Positions 13,273 through 25,710 of a DNA stretch of 64,000 nucleotides are shown here, piece by piece. The DNA lies in the NCBI GenBank assembly GCA_030447545.1, contig JAUJOV010000003.1:60704-124703 (forward strand). Reading direction: 5' to 3'. The stretch is from Sphingomicrobium sp. (GTDB lineage Bacteria > Pseudomonadota > Alphaproteobacteria > Sphingomonadales > Sphingomonadaceae). Made by a program: the position numbers and the translations under genes. The first letter of the stretch is position 1, and every line of letters starts with the position of its first letter. A model generated the notes under the pieces. That model searched no databases and was not told where the DNA came from. It saw nothing but the letters and a program-made list of their open reading frames with translations.

Positions 13273-13761
13273 TTGGGCCAGGGCAAGGTCGCGTCGCAGA
13301 TCGACGAATATCGCAAGCAGGCGGTGCAGTGCCCGTTTCCTGCGGCGGTCGAGCTGATCGGCGAGAAATGGGCGTTCCTGATCCTTCGCGGCGCGTTCAA
13401 TGGGCTTCGGCATTTCGAGGAATTCCAGGCCGCGCTCGGGATCGCGCGCAACATCCTGTCGGACCGCTTGTGCAAGCTGGTCGCCGGCGAGATCCTCGAG
13501 CGTTCGCCTGACGAGTCCGACCGCCGCAAGGTGGTCTATGCGCTGACCCCCAAGGGCGAGGCGCTGATGCCGGTGGTCGTCGCGCTTCGCCAGTGGGGCG
13601 AGGAATGGGGCTGCGGGCGCGCGGACGTGGTCCTCGCCGACCGGCGCACGGGCCGTCCGGTGCGCAAGATCTGCGTCCAGGCTGAAGACGGCCGGCCGCT
13701 CGGCCTCGACGAGCTGATCTGGGTAGCGCGGAAAGATGCCGAGGCCGGCAAAGCGGCCTAG
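13273..13761 (+). CDS. HxlR-family winged-helix transcriptional regulator (TTG start proposed)
   Basis: CPFPAAVELIGEKWAFLILRGAFNGLRHFEEFQAALGIARNILSDRLCKLV...RKVVYALTPKGEAL. Confidence 0.88.
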   Translation: MGQGKVASQIDEYRKQAVQCPFPAAVELIGEKWAFLILRGAFNGLRHFEEFQAALGIARNILSDRLCKLVAGEILERSPDESDRRKVVYALTPKGEALMPVVVALRQWGEEWGCGRADVVLADRRTGRPVRKICVQAEDGRPLGLDELIWVARKDAEAGKAA

Positions 13762-13770
13762 GAAGCAGCC

Positions 13771-14112
13771 TTATTCGTAGTCGTTGCCGCTGGGGCTCGG
13801 ACGGGGCGGCGCAGCGGCGGTCAGGCGCAGGGCCTCGGCGGCCTCGCTGATCGACGCCAGCTCCTCGGTCTCGTCCTCCTCGTCGACGCGGACCTTCTGC
13901 AGCCCGTTGACGATCGCTTCCTCGAGGATTCGCGGCTGAACCGTCTGCTCGGCGATCTCGCGCAAAGCGACGACCGGATTCTTGTCGCGGTCGCGCTCGA
14001 TCGTCAGGTCGGCGCCCGCCGAGACCTGGCGCGCGCGCTGCGCAGCAAACAGGATGAGGTCGAACCGGTTGGGGACCTTGTCGACGCAATCTTCGACCGT
14101 GACGCGAGCCAT
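13771..14112 (-). CDS. rpoZ: DNA-directed RNA polymerase subunit omega
   Basis: [54 protein letters not shown]. Confidence 0.96.
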   Translation of the reverse strand: MARVTVEDCVDKVPNRFDLILFAAQRARQVSAGADLTIERDRDKNPVVALREIAEQTVQPRILEEAIVNGLQKVRVDEEDETEELASISEAAEALRLTAAAPPRPSPSGNDYE

Positions 14113-14203
14113 GAAGCGCTCCGAAATGCCTGAAATGTGGTGGAGGAACGGCCCGGGCAATAAGGGGTTGCGAGGCTGAAAGTCAAGGAAACGTCACGCG
14201 GAG

Positions 14204-14261
14204 CCAGTCCGGGGGACTGGCGAGCATGGCGTTCCGCCCGCAGGCAGTCCGGGGGACTGCC
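14204..14261. repeat. Pair of near-identical palindromic hairpins sharing the core CAGTCCGGGGGACTG
   Basis: CCAGTCC-GGG-GGACTGG (14204-14220) and GGCAGTCC-GGG-GGACTGCC (14243-14261), 22 bp apart. Confidence 0.9.
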
Positions 14262-14332
14262 GAGGCCGGCGCTCACGAAGCGAAGCGAGGGCAAGCTTGC
14301 TCAAGGACGATGCTCCGGCCACAGACGGCTCG

Positions 14333-15511
14333 ATGGCCGATGAGCCCACTGTTCAGACCCTCTCTCCAGCGCCGCTCCGGGCGCGCGTCGCCGGCAATGA
14401 TCTCGAGCTGATCGAGACGGGGCAGGCGCGCCTCACGGCGATTCTCGAGCTGATCAATTCGGCCCGGCGCAGCGTCCGGCTGCTGTTCTACATCTTCAAG
14501 GAGGATGCGAGCGGCCGGCAGGTGCGCGACGCCCTGGTCGCGGCCGCGCGCCGCGGGGTCGACGTCAAGCTTCTGCTCGACGGCTATGGCTGCTCGGACG
14601 CGACGGCCAGCTACTTCCGGGGCATTGCCGAGGAGGGCGGGAATTTCTGCCTGTTCCACCCGAGCTACGGGCGGCGCTATCTGCTGCGCAACCACCAGAA
14701 GCTCGCCATCGCCGACGACCGCGCAGCGATCATCGGCGGCGCGAACATCCACGACGATTACCTCATCGACGAGGGTCCCACGCGCTGGCGCGACCTGTGG
14801 CTGAGGATCGAGGGGCCGGCAGTGGAGCCCGCGGCCGAATATTTCGACGCGATCTACGGCTGGACGACGCGCAAGGGCGCCAAGCTGCGCAGCCTCAGGC
14901 GGCTGATCAACCGCCACACTGAGAACAGCGGCCCGCTGCAGTGGAAGTTCAGCGGTCCGCTGACCCGGCGCAATCCGTGGCCCAAGGCCTTTGCGCAGGA
15001 CATGGCGCAGGCGAGCCGGCTCGACATCATCTCCGCCTATTTCTCGCCGCCGCGCTCCTTCCTCCGGCGAATCGGGCGGCTCGGCGACCGCGGGCGCGTG
15101 CGGGTGATCACCTCGGGCAGCTCGGACAATATGGCGACCGTCGACGCGGCGCGACACAATTATGCGCGAATGCTCCGCCACCGGGTCGAGATGTACGAAT
15201 ATCAGGCGGCGCGGCTGCACACCAAGCTCAGCATCCTCGACGAGGTAGTGTACATCGGCTCGGCCAATTTCGATTTCCGCAGCGCCTACATCAACCTGGA
15301 GATCATGCTGCGGATCGAGGACCGTCCCTTTGCCGAGTTGATGCGCGGCTATTTCGAGCGCGAGCTTGGGGCCAGCGAGCGGATCACGCCCGAGCTCCAT
15401 CGCAAGCGCGCAACCCTGCTGCGCCGACTGCGCTGGACTATCGCTCACTGGCTGGTGACGACGATGGACTACACGGTGACGCGCAGGCTGAACTTCGGGC
15501 CTGAGCGCTAG
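14333..15511 (+). CDS. Cardiolipin synthase / phospholipase D-like protein
   Basis: Two HKD-type motifs: NHQKLAIADDRAAIIGGANI and LHTKLSILDEVVYIGSANFDFRS. Confidence 0.9.
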   Translation: MADEPTVQTLSPAPLRARVAGNDLELIETGQARLTAILELINSARRSVRLLFYIFKEDASGRQVRDALVAAARRGVDVKLLLDGYGCSDATASYFRGIAEEGGNFCLFHPSYGRRYLLRNHQKLAIADDRAAIIGGANIHDDYLIDEGPTRWRDLWLRIEGPAVEPAAEYFDAIYGWTTRKGAKLRSLRRLINRHTENSGPLQWKFSGPLTRRNPWPKAFAQDMAQASRLDIISAYFSPPRSFLRRIGRLGDRGRVRVITSGSSDNMATVDAARHNYARMLRHRVEMYEYQAARLHTKLSILDEVVYIGSANFDFRSAYINLEIMLRIEDRPFAELMRGYFERELGASERITPELHRKRATLLRRLRWTIAHWLVTTMDYTVTRRLNFGPER

Positions 15512-15520
15512 TCGAGGACG

Positions 15521-16177
15521 CTACTCGTCCGTCCCCCGGGCCGACTGCGGGGCGTCCTTCCACGCCCAGAACAGGCGGGCGGGGGGCACGTTGATCCACT
15601 CGAAGCCGCGGTCGATCCGCCTGAAGTGCGGCTGGATGAAGTCGAGCACCTTGGAGCTGAACTGGTAGACCAGGAACGCGCCGCCCGGGCGGAGCACGCG
15701 CGCGGTCGCCTCGCCGATCGAATCGCCGACGCCCGGCGGAAGGGTCGAGAAGGGCAGGCCCGAAAGCACATAATCGGCCTTGGGCAGTCCGCGCTCGACG
15801 ATCATCTTCTCGACGTCGGCGGCCGATCCGGTGACCGCGACCAGCCGCGGGTCGTCGATCGACTCCGCGAGATAGCGCGTGAATTCGTCGTTGGTGTCGA
15901 TCGTCAGCAGAGTCGCGTCGGGCCCGAGCTTTTCCAGGATCGGCCGCGTGAAGGTGCCGACGCCCGGCCCATATTCGACGAACAGCCGCGTGTTCTCCCA
16001 GTCGACAGGCTTGAGCATGCGCTCGATCAGCACCCGGCTCGACGGGATGATCGAGCCGACCATCACCGGGTGCTTGAGGAATCCGCGAAGGAACTGGAGG
16101 CGCGGGTTCGGACCTCGGCGGTCGCCGCGGCGCGCGTGGCGGCGATTGGCTTTGAGCGGTCGGGCGCTGGGGGGCAT
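15521..16177 (-). CDS. SAM-dependent methyltransferase, phospholipid N-methyltransferase-like
   Basis: FLRGFLKHPVMVGSIIPSSRVLIERML...FVEYGPGVGTFTRPILEKL...DYVLSGLPFSTLP. Confidence 0.82.
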   Translation of the reverse strand: MPPSARPLKANRRHARRGDRRGPNPRLQFLRGFLKHPVMVGSIIPSSRVLIERMLKPVDWENTRLFVEYGPGVGTFTRPILEKLGPDATLLTIDTNDEFTRYLAESIDDPRLVAVTGSAADVEKMIVERGLPKADYVLSGLPFSTLPPGVGDSIGEATARVLRPGGAFLVYQFSSKVLDFIQPHFRRIDRGFEWINVPPARLFWAWKDAPQSARGTDE

Positions 16178-16287
16178 CGAAGATCCGTTCGTCGGAAAAG
16201 CGAGGGCGGTCCGTTCGCAAATGCGCCGCTGCTTGGCAAGGTTCCGGTGCGGCGCGTCTTTGACCTCGCGGCGCGCCGCACTAGGGC

Positions 16288-17597
16288 GTGCGCGTGCCAC
16301 GCGACCCAGCCCCGCAGCGGATCGGAACCACGGCGCTCAGCCGAGCGCACTTCCTGCTGCTCTACGCCGCGATGCTGGTTGCCGCGGCGGGCAACACCGC
16401 GCTCCAGTCGGTGATGCCGGCGATCGGGCGCGAGATCGGCATTTCGGATTTCTGGGTCGCGGTCTCCTACACCTGGTCGGCGGTGCTGTGGGTGTTGCTC
16501 GCGCCCTACTGGGCGGAAAAGAGCGACCGCCACGGGCGCAAGGCGCTCACTTTGGTAGGGCTGAGCGGCTTCGTGGTGTCGATGCTGCTGTGCGGGATCG
16601 TGCTTCATGCGGGGCTGGTGGGGGCGATCGGCGGAGCGCTGACCTTCGCCCTGTTCGGCCTGTTTCGCTCGATCTACGGCGCGCTGGGTTCGGCCACGCC
16701 CTCGGCGACGCAGGCCTATCTTGCCGCTCGCACCCGCCGCAGCGGCAGGGTCGCGGCGCTTTCGGCTCTTGCTTCCTCGTTCGGCCTCGGGACGATCATC
16801 GGCCCGGCAGTCGCGCCCCTGTTCGTGCTTCCGTTTGTCGGCCTGTCCGGGCCGCTGTTCGCCTTTGCCGCAATTGCAGCGCTGGTGTTCGCGGCGATCC
16901 TGCTGTGGCTTCCCAACGACCGGCTGGGCCGGCGCAGGGGGCGGGGAGCGGCGATGAGCTATCCCTCGATCGCCACTCCGCCGACGGGAGCGAGCGTGGT
17001 CGCCGCGACCTCGCCCGAGCGGCCGGGCGGCCGGATGCGGTGGAGCGACGCCAGGATCCGCTCCTGGCTTCTCGCCGGAGTGACCGCCGGCCATGCGCAG
17101 GCGGCGACGCTGACCTGCGCCGGCTTCTTCATCATCGACCGGCTGCAGCTGGAGCCGGTCGGTTCGGAACGTGCGATCGCAATCGTGATGATGGCCGGAG
17201 CCTCGGCGACTCTCGGCGCCCAGTGGGGCCTGATCCCGCGCGTCGGAATCGGGCCGCGGGCGCTGATCGTGTGGGGCTCGCTGGTCGCCGCCGCGGGGCT
17301 GATCGGCACCATGCTCGCGCAGAACCTGTACGGGATCACGATCGGCTTTGCCCTGGCTTTGCTGGGTTTCGGAATGACTCGCCCCGGCTTCACCGCAGGC
17401 GCGTCGCTTGCCGTTCCGCTGGCCGAGCAGGGCGCCGTGGCGGGCGCGATCACCGCCGCGAACGGGATCAGCTGGATCGCCGCCCCGGCGCTCGGCATGG
17501 CGATCTATCTGATCGATCCCAACCTGCCGTTCGCGGCATCGGCGCTGGTCCTCGTCGCGCTGTCCCTGTGGACCAGGCGCGGGCTGGCCGGCGCTGG

Positions 17598-17601
<4 letters not shown>
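16288..17601 (+). CDS. MFS transporter
   Basis: About 12 hydrophobic segments; MFS signature YWAEKSDRHGRKALTLVGL. Confidence 0.9.
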
Positions 17602-19916
<2,315 letters not shown>

Positions 19917-20011
19917 TCGCTCTCCTTTTCACGCTCTCGTGCCCAATCCTAACGGCGGCGGGCTCGTTTGGGTTCAATGTGGGGCCGGGCAGCGTCGGGA
20001 AAAGCTCGCCC

Positions 20012-20767
20012 CTAGAACTTGAGCGCGCCGGCGATCCTGCGAACGGTCGAGCGCGGAGCGAAGCGCGTCGCCTGAGCGCCAACCTTGTTGATCGCTCCGG
20101 GAATGACGATCGCGCGGTTGCGCTCCAGCCCGTCGAGCCCCGCGCCGACAACCGCCGCCGCCTCCATCGCCCTCCGGTCGAAGGCCCCGTCCTCGCTGAA
20201 GCCCGCGACCTGCCCGAATTCCGTGCGGGTCGGGCCCGGGCACAGGCAGCTGACCCTGACGCCGTGGGGCTTGAGCTCCTCGTGAAGCGCTTCGCTGAAC
20301 GAGAGCACATAGGCCTTGGTCGCGAAATAGACGGCGATGTTGGGCCCCGGCTGGAAGGCCGCGGTCGAAGCGACGTTGAGGATCGCACCATGGCCGCGCT
20401 CGATCATCGCCGGAGCGACTGCTCGGCACAGTTCGGTCAGCGCTCCGCAATTGAAGTCGATCATGTCGCGCTGGCGCCTGGCGTCGAGCTCGGCGACTCG
20501 GCCGCGAAGCCCGAACCCCGCATTGTTGACCAGGGTCTCGACCTGCTCTCCCGCAGCTTCGACATCGCGCATCAGCGCTTCGGCCGCCCCGGGCCGCGCA
20601 AGGTCGATCCCGACCGCGCGCGCATTGCCGAGCTCGGCCGCCAGCGTCTCGAGCCGGTCCCTGCGCCGGGCGGCAAGCACCAGCCGCTGCCCGCGCGCCG
20701 CGAGCTGCCGGGCGAATTCCACGCCCAGCCCGGCCGACGCGCCGGTGACGAGCGCGACCGGCTTCAC
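20012..20767 (-). CDS. Short-chain dehydrogenase/reductase (GTG start)
   Basis: VALVTGASAGLGVEFARQLAARG, VNNAGFG, YFATKAYVLSFSEAL. Confidence 0.93.
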   Translation of the reverse strand: MKPVALVTGASAGLGVEFARQLAARGQRLVLAARRRDRLETLAAELGNARAVGIDLARPGAAEALMRDVEAAGEQVETLVNNAGFGLRGRVAELDARRQRDMIDFNCGALTELCRAVAPAMIERGHGAILNVASTAAFQPGPNIAVYFATKAYVLSFSEALHEELKPHGVRVSCLCPGPTRTEFGQVAGFSEDGAFDRRAMEAAAVVGAGLDGLERNRAIVIPGAINKVGAQATRFAPRSTVRRIAGALKF

Positions 20768-20771
20768 CTTG

Positions 20772-21236
20772 TCAGCTCGCGGAACCGATCGTCGCCTTGA
20801 CGATCTTGCCGGGCTCGCTCGGCGGCTCGCCCTTGGGCAGCGCGTCGACATGCTCCATGCCGCTCTCGACATTGCCCCACACGGTGTACTGGCCGTCCAG
20901 GAAGCGCGCGTCGCCGAAGCAGATGAAGAACTGGCTGTTGGCGCTGTCGGGGTCGTTGGTGCGCGCCATCGAAACGGTCCCGCGAACGTGCGGCTCGCGG
21001 CTGAACTCGGCCTTGAGGTTGGGCAGGTCGGACCCGCGATAGCCGGTGCCGCTCGGGTCGCCGCCCTGCGCCATGAAGCCCGGAATCACGCGGTGGAAGG
21101 TCACGCCGTCGTAAAAGCCTTTGTTGACCAGCTCCGTGATGCGCTCGACATGGCCGGGCGCGAGGTCCGGGCGAAGGCGGATCACGACGTCCCCGCCGCT
21201 CGAAAGAGTAAGTGTCAGCCGCTCGTCGTCTGCCAT
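20772..21236 (-). CDS. Peptidyl-prolyl cis-trans isomerase (cyclophilin type)
   Basis: FYDGVTFHRVIPGFMAQGGDPSGTG...SMARTNDPDSANSQFFICFGDARFLDGQYTVWG. Confidence 0.96.
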   Translation of the reverse strand: MADDERLTLTLSSGGDVVIRLRPDLAPGHVERITELVNKGFYDGVTFHRVIPGFMAQGGDPSGTGYRGSDLPNLKAEFSREPHVRGTVSMARTNDPDSANSQFFICFGDARFLDGQYTVWGNVESGMEHVDALPKGEPPSEPGKIVKATIGSAS

Positions 21237-21352
21237 GGATATGCTCCGGATGATGGGGTGAAGTGGTGGGGCGTGTAGGCCGCGATGGCGGCTTGCGCCA
21301 GAGCGGCCGCGACCATAGGACGACCATATCGGTCGGGATTGGGGTGCAAGGC

Positions 21353-22766
21353 ATGAGCGAGAGCGAGAACATCGCCACCGCAGCCCCGCCCGACGCCGCA
21401 GAGCCGATGGACGAGGAAGATCGTCTTCGGCCCGAGTTCGTCGACCTCGTCCTCGACGCGGTTGCAAGCGGCGACGACGAAACCGCGCGCGAGCTGGTCG
21501 CTCCGCTCCACCCCGCCGACGTCGCCGACCTGATCGAGCTTGCCGCCCGCGACGAGCGCGACGGGCTGGTCAGGGCGCTCGCCGGGATCGTCGGCCCCGA
21601 CGTGCTCGCCGAAATGAACGAGCATGTGCGCGAGAGCCTGATCGACGCACTCGAGCCCGAGCAGGTCGCCGACCTCGCCGGCCAGCTCGAGACCGACGAT
21701 GCGGTCGCGATCCTCGAGGACCTCGAGGAGGACGAGCAGCGCGCGGTGCTCCGGGCAATGGAGCCCGACGACCGCGCAGCGATCGAGGAAGCGCTCACCT
21801 ATCCGGAAGAATCGGCCGGCCGGCTGATGCAGCGCGACCTGTGCGCCGTGCCCGAGCACTGGAAGGTCGGCCAGGTGATCGATTACCTGCGCTCGACCGG
21901 CGAGCTTCCGACCGACTTCTGGGAAGTGTTCGTGGTCGGCCCGAGCCACCACCCGGTCGGCACGTGCAAGCTCTCGACCATCCTTCGCTCCCCGCGCTCG
22001 ATGCCCGTGACCGACATCATGATCCGCGACCAGACCCTGATCCCGGTCGACATGGACCAGGAGGAGGTCGCGCTGCGCTTCCAGAAATATGCGCTCATCT
22101 CGGCCGCCGTGGTCGATGACGAGGGGCGCCTGGTCGGCATGATCACGGTCGACGACATCGTCCACATCATCCAGGAGGAAGCGAGCGAGGACGTGCTTCG
22201 CCTGTCGGGCGCCGGCGACGAGGGCGACATCAACGAGCCGGTGATGGAAAGCTACCGCAGCCGGGTGCGCTGGCTGATCGCCAACCTCGTCACTGCGCTG
22301 GTCGCCTCGACCGTGATCAGCCAGTTCGAAGGCGCGATTGCCGAGCTCGTGGTCCTCGCCGTGCTGATGCCGATCGTTGCCGGCGTCGGCGGCAATGCCG
22401 GCACCCAGGCGCTTGCCGTCACGGTGCGTGCAATCGCGACCAACCAGCTGACCGGCTCCAACCGCTGGCGGGCAGTCGGCCGCGAGGTGCGGGTCGCGCT
22501 CCTCAATGGCGGCACGGTCGCCGCAATCCTCGGCGTCGGCGTCGCAATCGCGTTCGGCAACCCGCTGCTGGGCGGAGTGATCGCTGCGGCGATGCTCACC
22601 AACATCCTGATTGCCGGCACCGTCGGCTCGCTCGTCCCGCTGACGCTCGAGCGGATGGGGGTGGACCCGGCGGTCGGCTCGTCGATCTTCGTCACCATGA
22701 TGACGGATTCGATGGGCTTCCTGCTTCTTCCTCGGCCTTGCCGTCGCCAGCGGGCTGGTGGGCTAA
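21353..22766 (+). CDS. mgtE: Magnesium transporter MgtE, 1-bp frameshift at the extreme C-terminus
   Basis: MgtE N domain, CBS domains (PVTDIMIRDQTLIPVDM...GMITVDDIVHIIQEEA), MgtE TM domain; ending MGFLLL|PRPCR shifts where FLGLAVASGLVG* is readable in another frame. Confidence 0.93.
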
Positions 22767-22821
22767 GCGCCCGCGCAGCTAAGTCATTGTCACGACAGCT
22801 GTATTTGGGCATCACAGCCCG

Positions 22822-23220
22822 ATGCCGAATCTCCACCTGACCAAGGTCGCAATGGGCTGCCGCGACGTCGAGTCGCTCAGGCGCCGGGCGGCCGAGCGGG
22901 CGCAGGGGCCCGAGCGGCGAGTGCCGACCCGGATGCGCCCGCGGCGCTGCGACGAGCTCGTCGGCGGAAATCTCTACTGGATCGTCAAGCACCGGATCAT
23001 CGGCTGCCAGCAGATCCTGCGTTTCGAGGATCGCGAGGACGGGCGCATCGACATCGTCTGCTCGGCCGAATTGAGGACGCTCGTCCCGGTCCCGCGGCGC
23101 GCGCACCAGGGCTGGCGATATTTCGACGCCGACGCGGCCGTCGCGGCCAACGACGAGACCGGCGTCGGCGAGCTCCCGCCGCAGCTTTACGGCCGCCTCG
23201 CGGCGCTCGCGCTGGTCTGA
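22822..23220 (+). CDS. DUF1489 family protein
   Basis: MPNLHLTKVAMGCRDVESLRRR...TRMRPRRCDELVGGNLYWIVKHRIIGCQQIL. Confidence 0.85.
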   Translation: MPNLHLTKVAMGCRDVESLRRRAAERAQGPERRVPTRMRPRRCDELVGGNLYWIVKHRIIGCQQILRFEDREDGRIDIVCSAELRTLVPVPRRAHQGWRYFDADAAVAANDETGVGELPPQLYGRLAALALV

Positions 23221-23290
23221 GCCAAGCCGCCTTGCCCGCGCCGGGGGGCGCGGCTATCGCCTGCCACTCGTCCAGTCAGGGAGTCAGCGC

Positions 23291-23962
23291 ATGGCCAGTG
23301 TTTCGTCGAGGATCGATTCGAAAGTCGCAAGCCAGGCGATGCTCAGCCATCCCTTCTATCAGGCGTGGACCGAAGGCCGGCTGCCGCTCGACACGCTGCG
23401 CGCCTACGCGCGGCAATATTTCCACCATGTCGAGGCTTTCCCGCGCGCGGTGAGCGCGGTGCACAGCGCCTGCCCCGACCGCGACGGACGGCGGATGCTG
23501 GCCGAGAACCTCGCCGAGGAGGAAGGCATCGAGGCCGGCAAGCAGGACCATGCGAGCCTGTGGCTGATGTTCGCCTGCGGGCTCGGCGAGGACGAGGCTG
23601 CGGTTCACGCGCAGCAGCTCAACCCGGACACCCAGGCGCTGATCGACACCTTCCGCCGCCTGTCGCGCCGCTCCTACGCATCGGGCCTCGGAGCGCTCTA
23701 CGCATACGAAAGCCAGTTCCCGGGCGTCGCTTCGGCCAAGATCGAGGGCCTCGTCGAGCGCTATGCGATCAGCGACGAGGAAACCTTGCGCTTCTTCCGG
23801 GTGCACGAGAGCGCGGACGTCGAGCACAGCCAGGTGTGCCGCGCCCTCCTCGACCGCCTGCCCGAGGCCGAGCGGGAGGAAGCCGTCGAAGCGGGCGAGG
23901 AGCTCGCCGGCGCGCTGTGGAACTTCCTCTCGGGCGTCGAGCGCCAAGCCAGCGTCCACTAG
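23291..23962 (+). CDS. CADD-like / iron-containing redox enzyme family (haem-oxygenase-like fold), putative folate/pABA metabolism
   Basis: HPFYQAWTEGRLPLDTLRAYARQYFHHVEAFPR, EEEGIEAGKQDHASLW, YAYESQFP, FFRVHESADVEHSQ: Glu/His/Asp ligand pattern of CADD diiron proteins. Confidence 0.83.
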   Translation: MASVSSRIDSKVASQAMLSHPFYQAWTEGRLPLDTLRAYARQYFHHVEAFPRAVSAVHSACPDRDGRRMLAENLAEEEGIEAGKQDHASLWLMFACGLGEDEAAVHAQQLNPDTQALIDTFRRLSRRSYASGLGALYAYESQFPGVASAKIEGLVERYAISDEETLRFFRVHESADVEHSQVCRALLDRLPEAEREEAVEAGEELAGALWNFLSGVERQASVH

Positions 23963-23999
23963 GGCCGCCGGGCTCCCGAGCGACCAGCTTGCCCGAGTG

Positions 24000-25145
24000 A
24001 TGCCCGTCCTGGCTTCGCAGCGATCGGCGTTCGAGGTTCCCGAGCATATCTGCTACCTCAACTGCTCGTACATGGCGCCTCAACTTCGCGTCGTCCGGCA
24101 GGCGGGAAAGGCGGCGATCGACTGGCGCTGCCGGCCGTGGGAAATCCGCTCGGCCGACTTCTTCGACAAGGTCGAGCGCGTTCGGACCCTGTTCGGCGAG
24201 CTGGCCGGAACCTCGGCCGAGTGCATCGCGCTGGTGCCCTCGGCAAGCTACGGCCTGGCCACCGCGGCGGCGGCGCTGCCGTTCGGCCCCGGCGAGGCAG
24301 TCCTGCTGCTCGAAGGCGAATATCCGTCGAACTTCTACATCTGGGAGCGGCTTGCGCGCGAGCGCGGGGGCACTCTGGTCAGGGTCGAGCGTCCATCCGA
24401 CGGCGACTGGACGGCTGCCGTGCTCGACCGGCTCGTTCCCGAGGTGCGGATCGCGTCCCTGCCGCATTGCTACTGGGCCGACGGCGCTGCGCTCGACCTG
24501 GCGCGAATCGCGGGCGCGTGCCGGGCGCAGGAAACCGCGCTGGTGCTCGACCTCACCCAGTCATGGGGAGCAATGCCGCTCGACCTCGCAGCCGTGGACC
24601 CGGACTTCGCGATCGCCGCCGGCTACAAGTGGCTGTTGAGCCCTTACGGCTCGGGCCTGATGTATGTCGCGCCGCGCCATCACGACAAACGGCCGCTCGA
24701 GGAAAACTGGGCGGCCCGCGCCGGAGCCGAGAATTTCGCCGAGCTGGTCCCGTACAAGGACGCCTATCAGCCGGGCGCCCGCCGCTTCGACGTCGGGGAG
24801 CGAAGCAACTTCACCGCGGTTGCGCAGATGGAAGCGGCGCTCGAGCAGCTTGTCGCGTGGGGCGTCGAGGCGATCGCCGCGCAGCTTCAGATCCTCACGG
24901 GCAAGCTCGCCGAGCTTTGTGCCGGTGCGGACATGCGCCAAAGCCCTGCGCCCTTGCAGGCGCCGCACATCATCGGCTTCCCCTTGCCGGCCGAGGCCGG
25001 CGCGGACCTCGTCGAGCGAATGGCCGCCGACGGGGTGTACCTCAGCCGGCGTGGCGCCATGCTGCGGCTGTCGCCTCATCTTCACGTGGAGCAAAGCGAC
25101 CTCGATCGCTTCGAGAAAGCGCTGCGGTCCTCAGGCAAGCGCTGA
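24000..25145 (+). CDS. Aminotransferase class V-fold PLP-dependent enzyme
   Basis: LNCSYMAPQLRVV..., VLDLTQSWGAMPLDLAAVDPDFAIAAGYKWLLSPYGSGLMYVAP (PLP lysine in AGYKWL). Confidence 0.88.
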   Translation: MPVLASQRSAFEVPEHICYLNCSYMAPQLRVVRQAGKAAIDWRCRPWEIRSADFFDKVERVRTLFGELAGTSAECIALVPSASYGLATAAAALPFGPGEAVLLLEGEYPSNFYIWERLARERGGTLVRVERPSDGDWTAAVLDRLVPEVRIASLPHCYWADGAALDLARIAGACRAQETALVLDLTQSWGAMPLDLAAVDPDFAIAAGYKWLLSPYGSGLMYVAPRHHDKRPLEENWAARAGAENFAELVPYKDAYQPGARRFDVGERSNFTAVAQMEAALEQLVAWGVEAIAAQLQILTGKLAELCAGADMRQSPAPLQAPHIIGFPLPAEAGADLVERMAADGVYLSRRGAMLRLSPHLHVEQSDLDRFEKALRSSGKR

Positions 25146-25173
25146 CGCCACGTTCCACGCGTAAAAAATCGCC

Positions 25174-25199
25174 GGAACGCTGAACAACCGCCGTTTGTT
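25174..25199 (+). promoter_or_regulatory. Candidate EcfG-type promoter (GGAAC-N17-TGTT)
   Basis: GGAAC at 25174-25178, TGTT at 25196-25199, ATG of response regulator at 25210. Confidence 0.35.
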
Positions 25200-25209
25200 T
25201 GTCACTGCT

Positions 25210-25593
25210 ATGAACACTCAGATCCCTCGTGAAGTCCTCGTGGTCGAGGACGAGCCGCTCGTCAGGATCGTTGCCACTGACGCGATTGCCGACAGCGGGA
25301 TCATGGCGTGGGAGGCCGGAGACGCGGCAGAGGCTCTCGATGTGCTTCAGGAGCACCCCCGAATCGGCCTGGTCGTCACCGACGTGAACATGCCGGGAGA
25401 GCTGGATGGCCTCGCTCTTGCCGACAAGGTCACCGCGGCGCGGCCCGACCTGTCCGTCATCGTCACCTCGGGGCAGGTGCATGTACAACCGCAGGACATG
25501 CCGGAAGGCAGCTCGTTCCTGCCCAAGCCGTACAGGACGGATCGTCTGGTGGAGCTTGTGCACAGGACCCTGGACGGGCCTGAGGGCAACTGA
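25210..25593 (+). CDS. Single-domain response regulator (receiver only)
   Basis: VLVVEDEPLVRIV...LVVTDVNMPGELDGL...FLPKPYRTDRLVELV. Confidence 0.94.
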   Translation: MNTQIPREVLVVEDEPLVRIVATDAIADSGIMAWEAGDAAEALDVLQEHPRIGLVVTDVNMPGELDGLALADKVTAARPDLSVIVTSGQVHVQPQDMPEGSSFLPKPYRTDRLVELVHRTLDGPEGN

Positions 25594-25710
25594 AGCCCGC
25601 CAGGGAGCACCCCCAAGACTCACCCGACCCCTTTCGCGCCCCCCGGCCTGCTTGACAGGACGCGCTGATCGGCGCCTCTTTGGCGCTCGTTCCGCAGGGG
25701 GAGATGCGGC

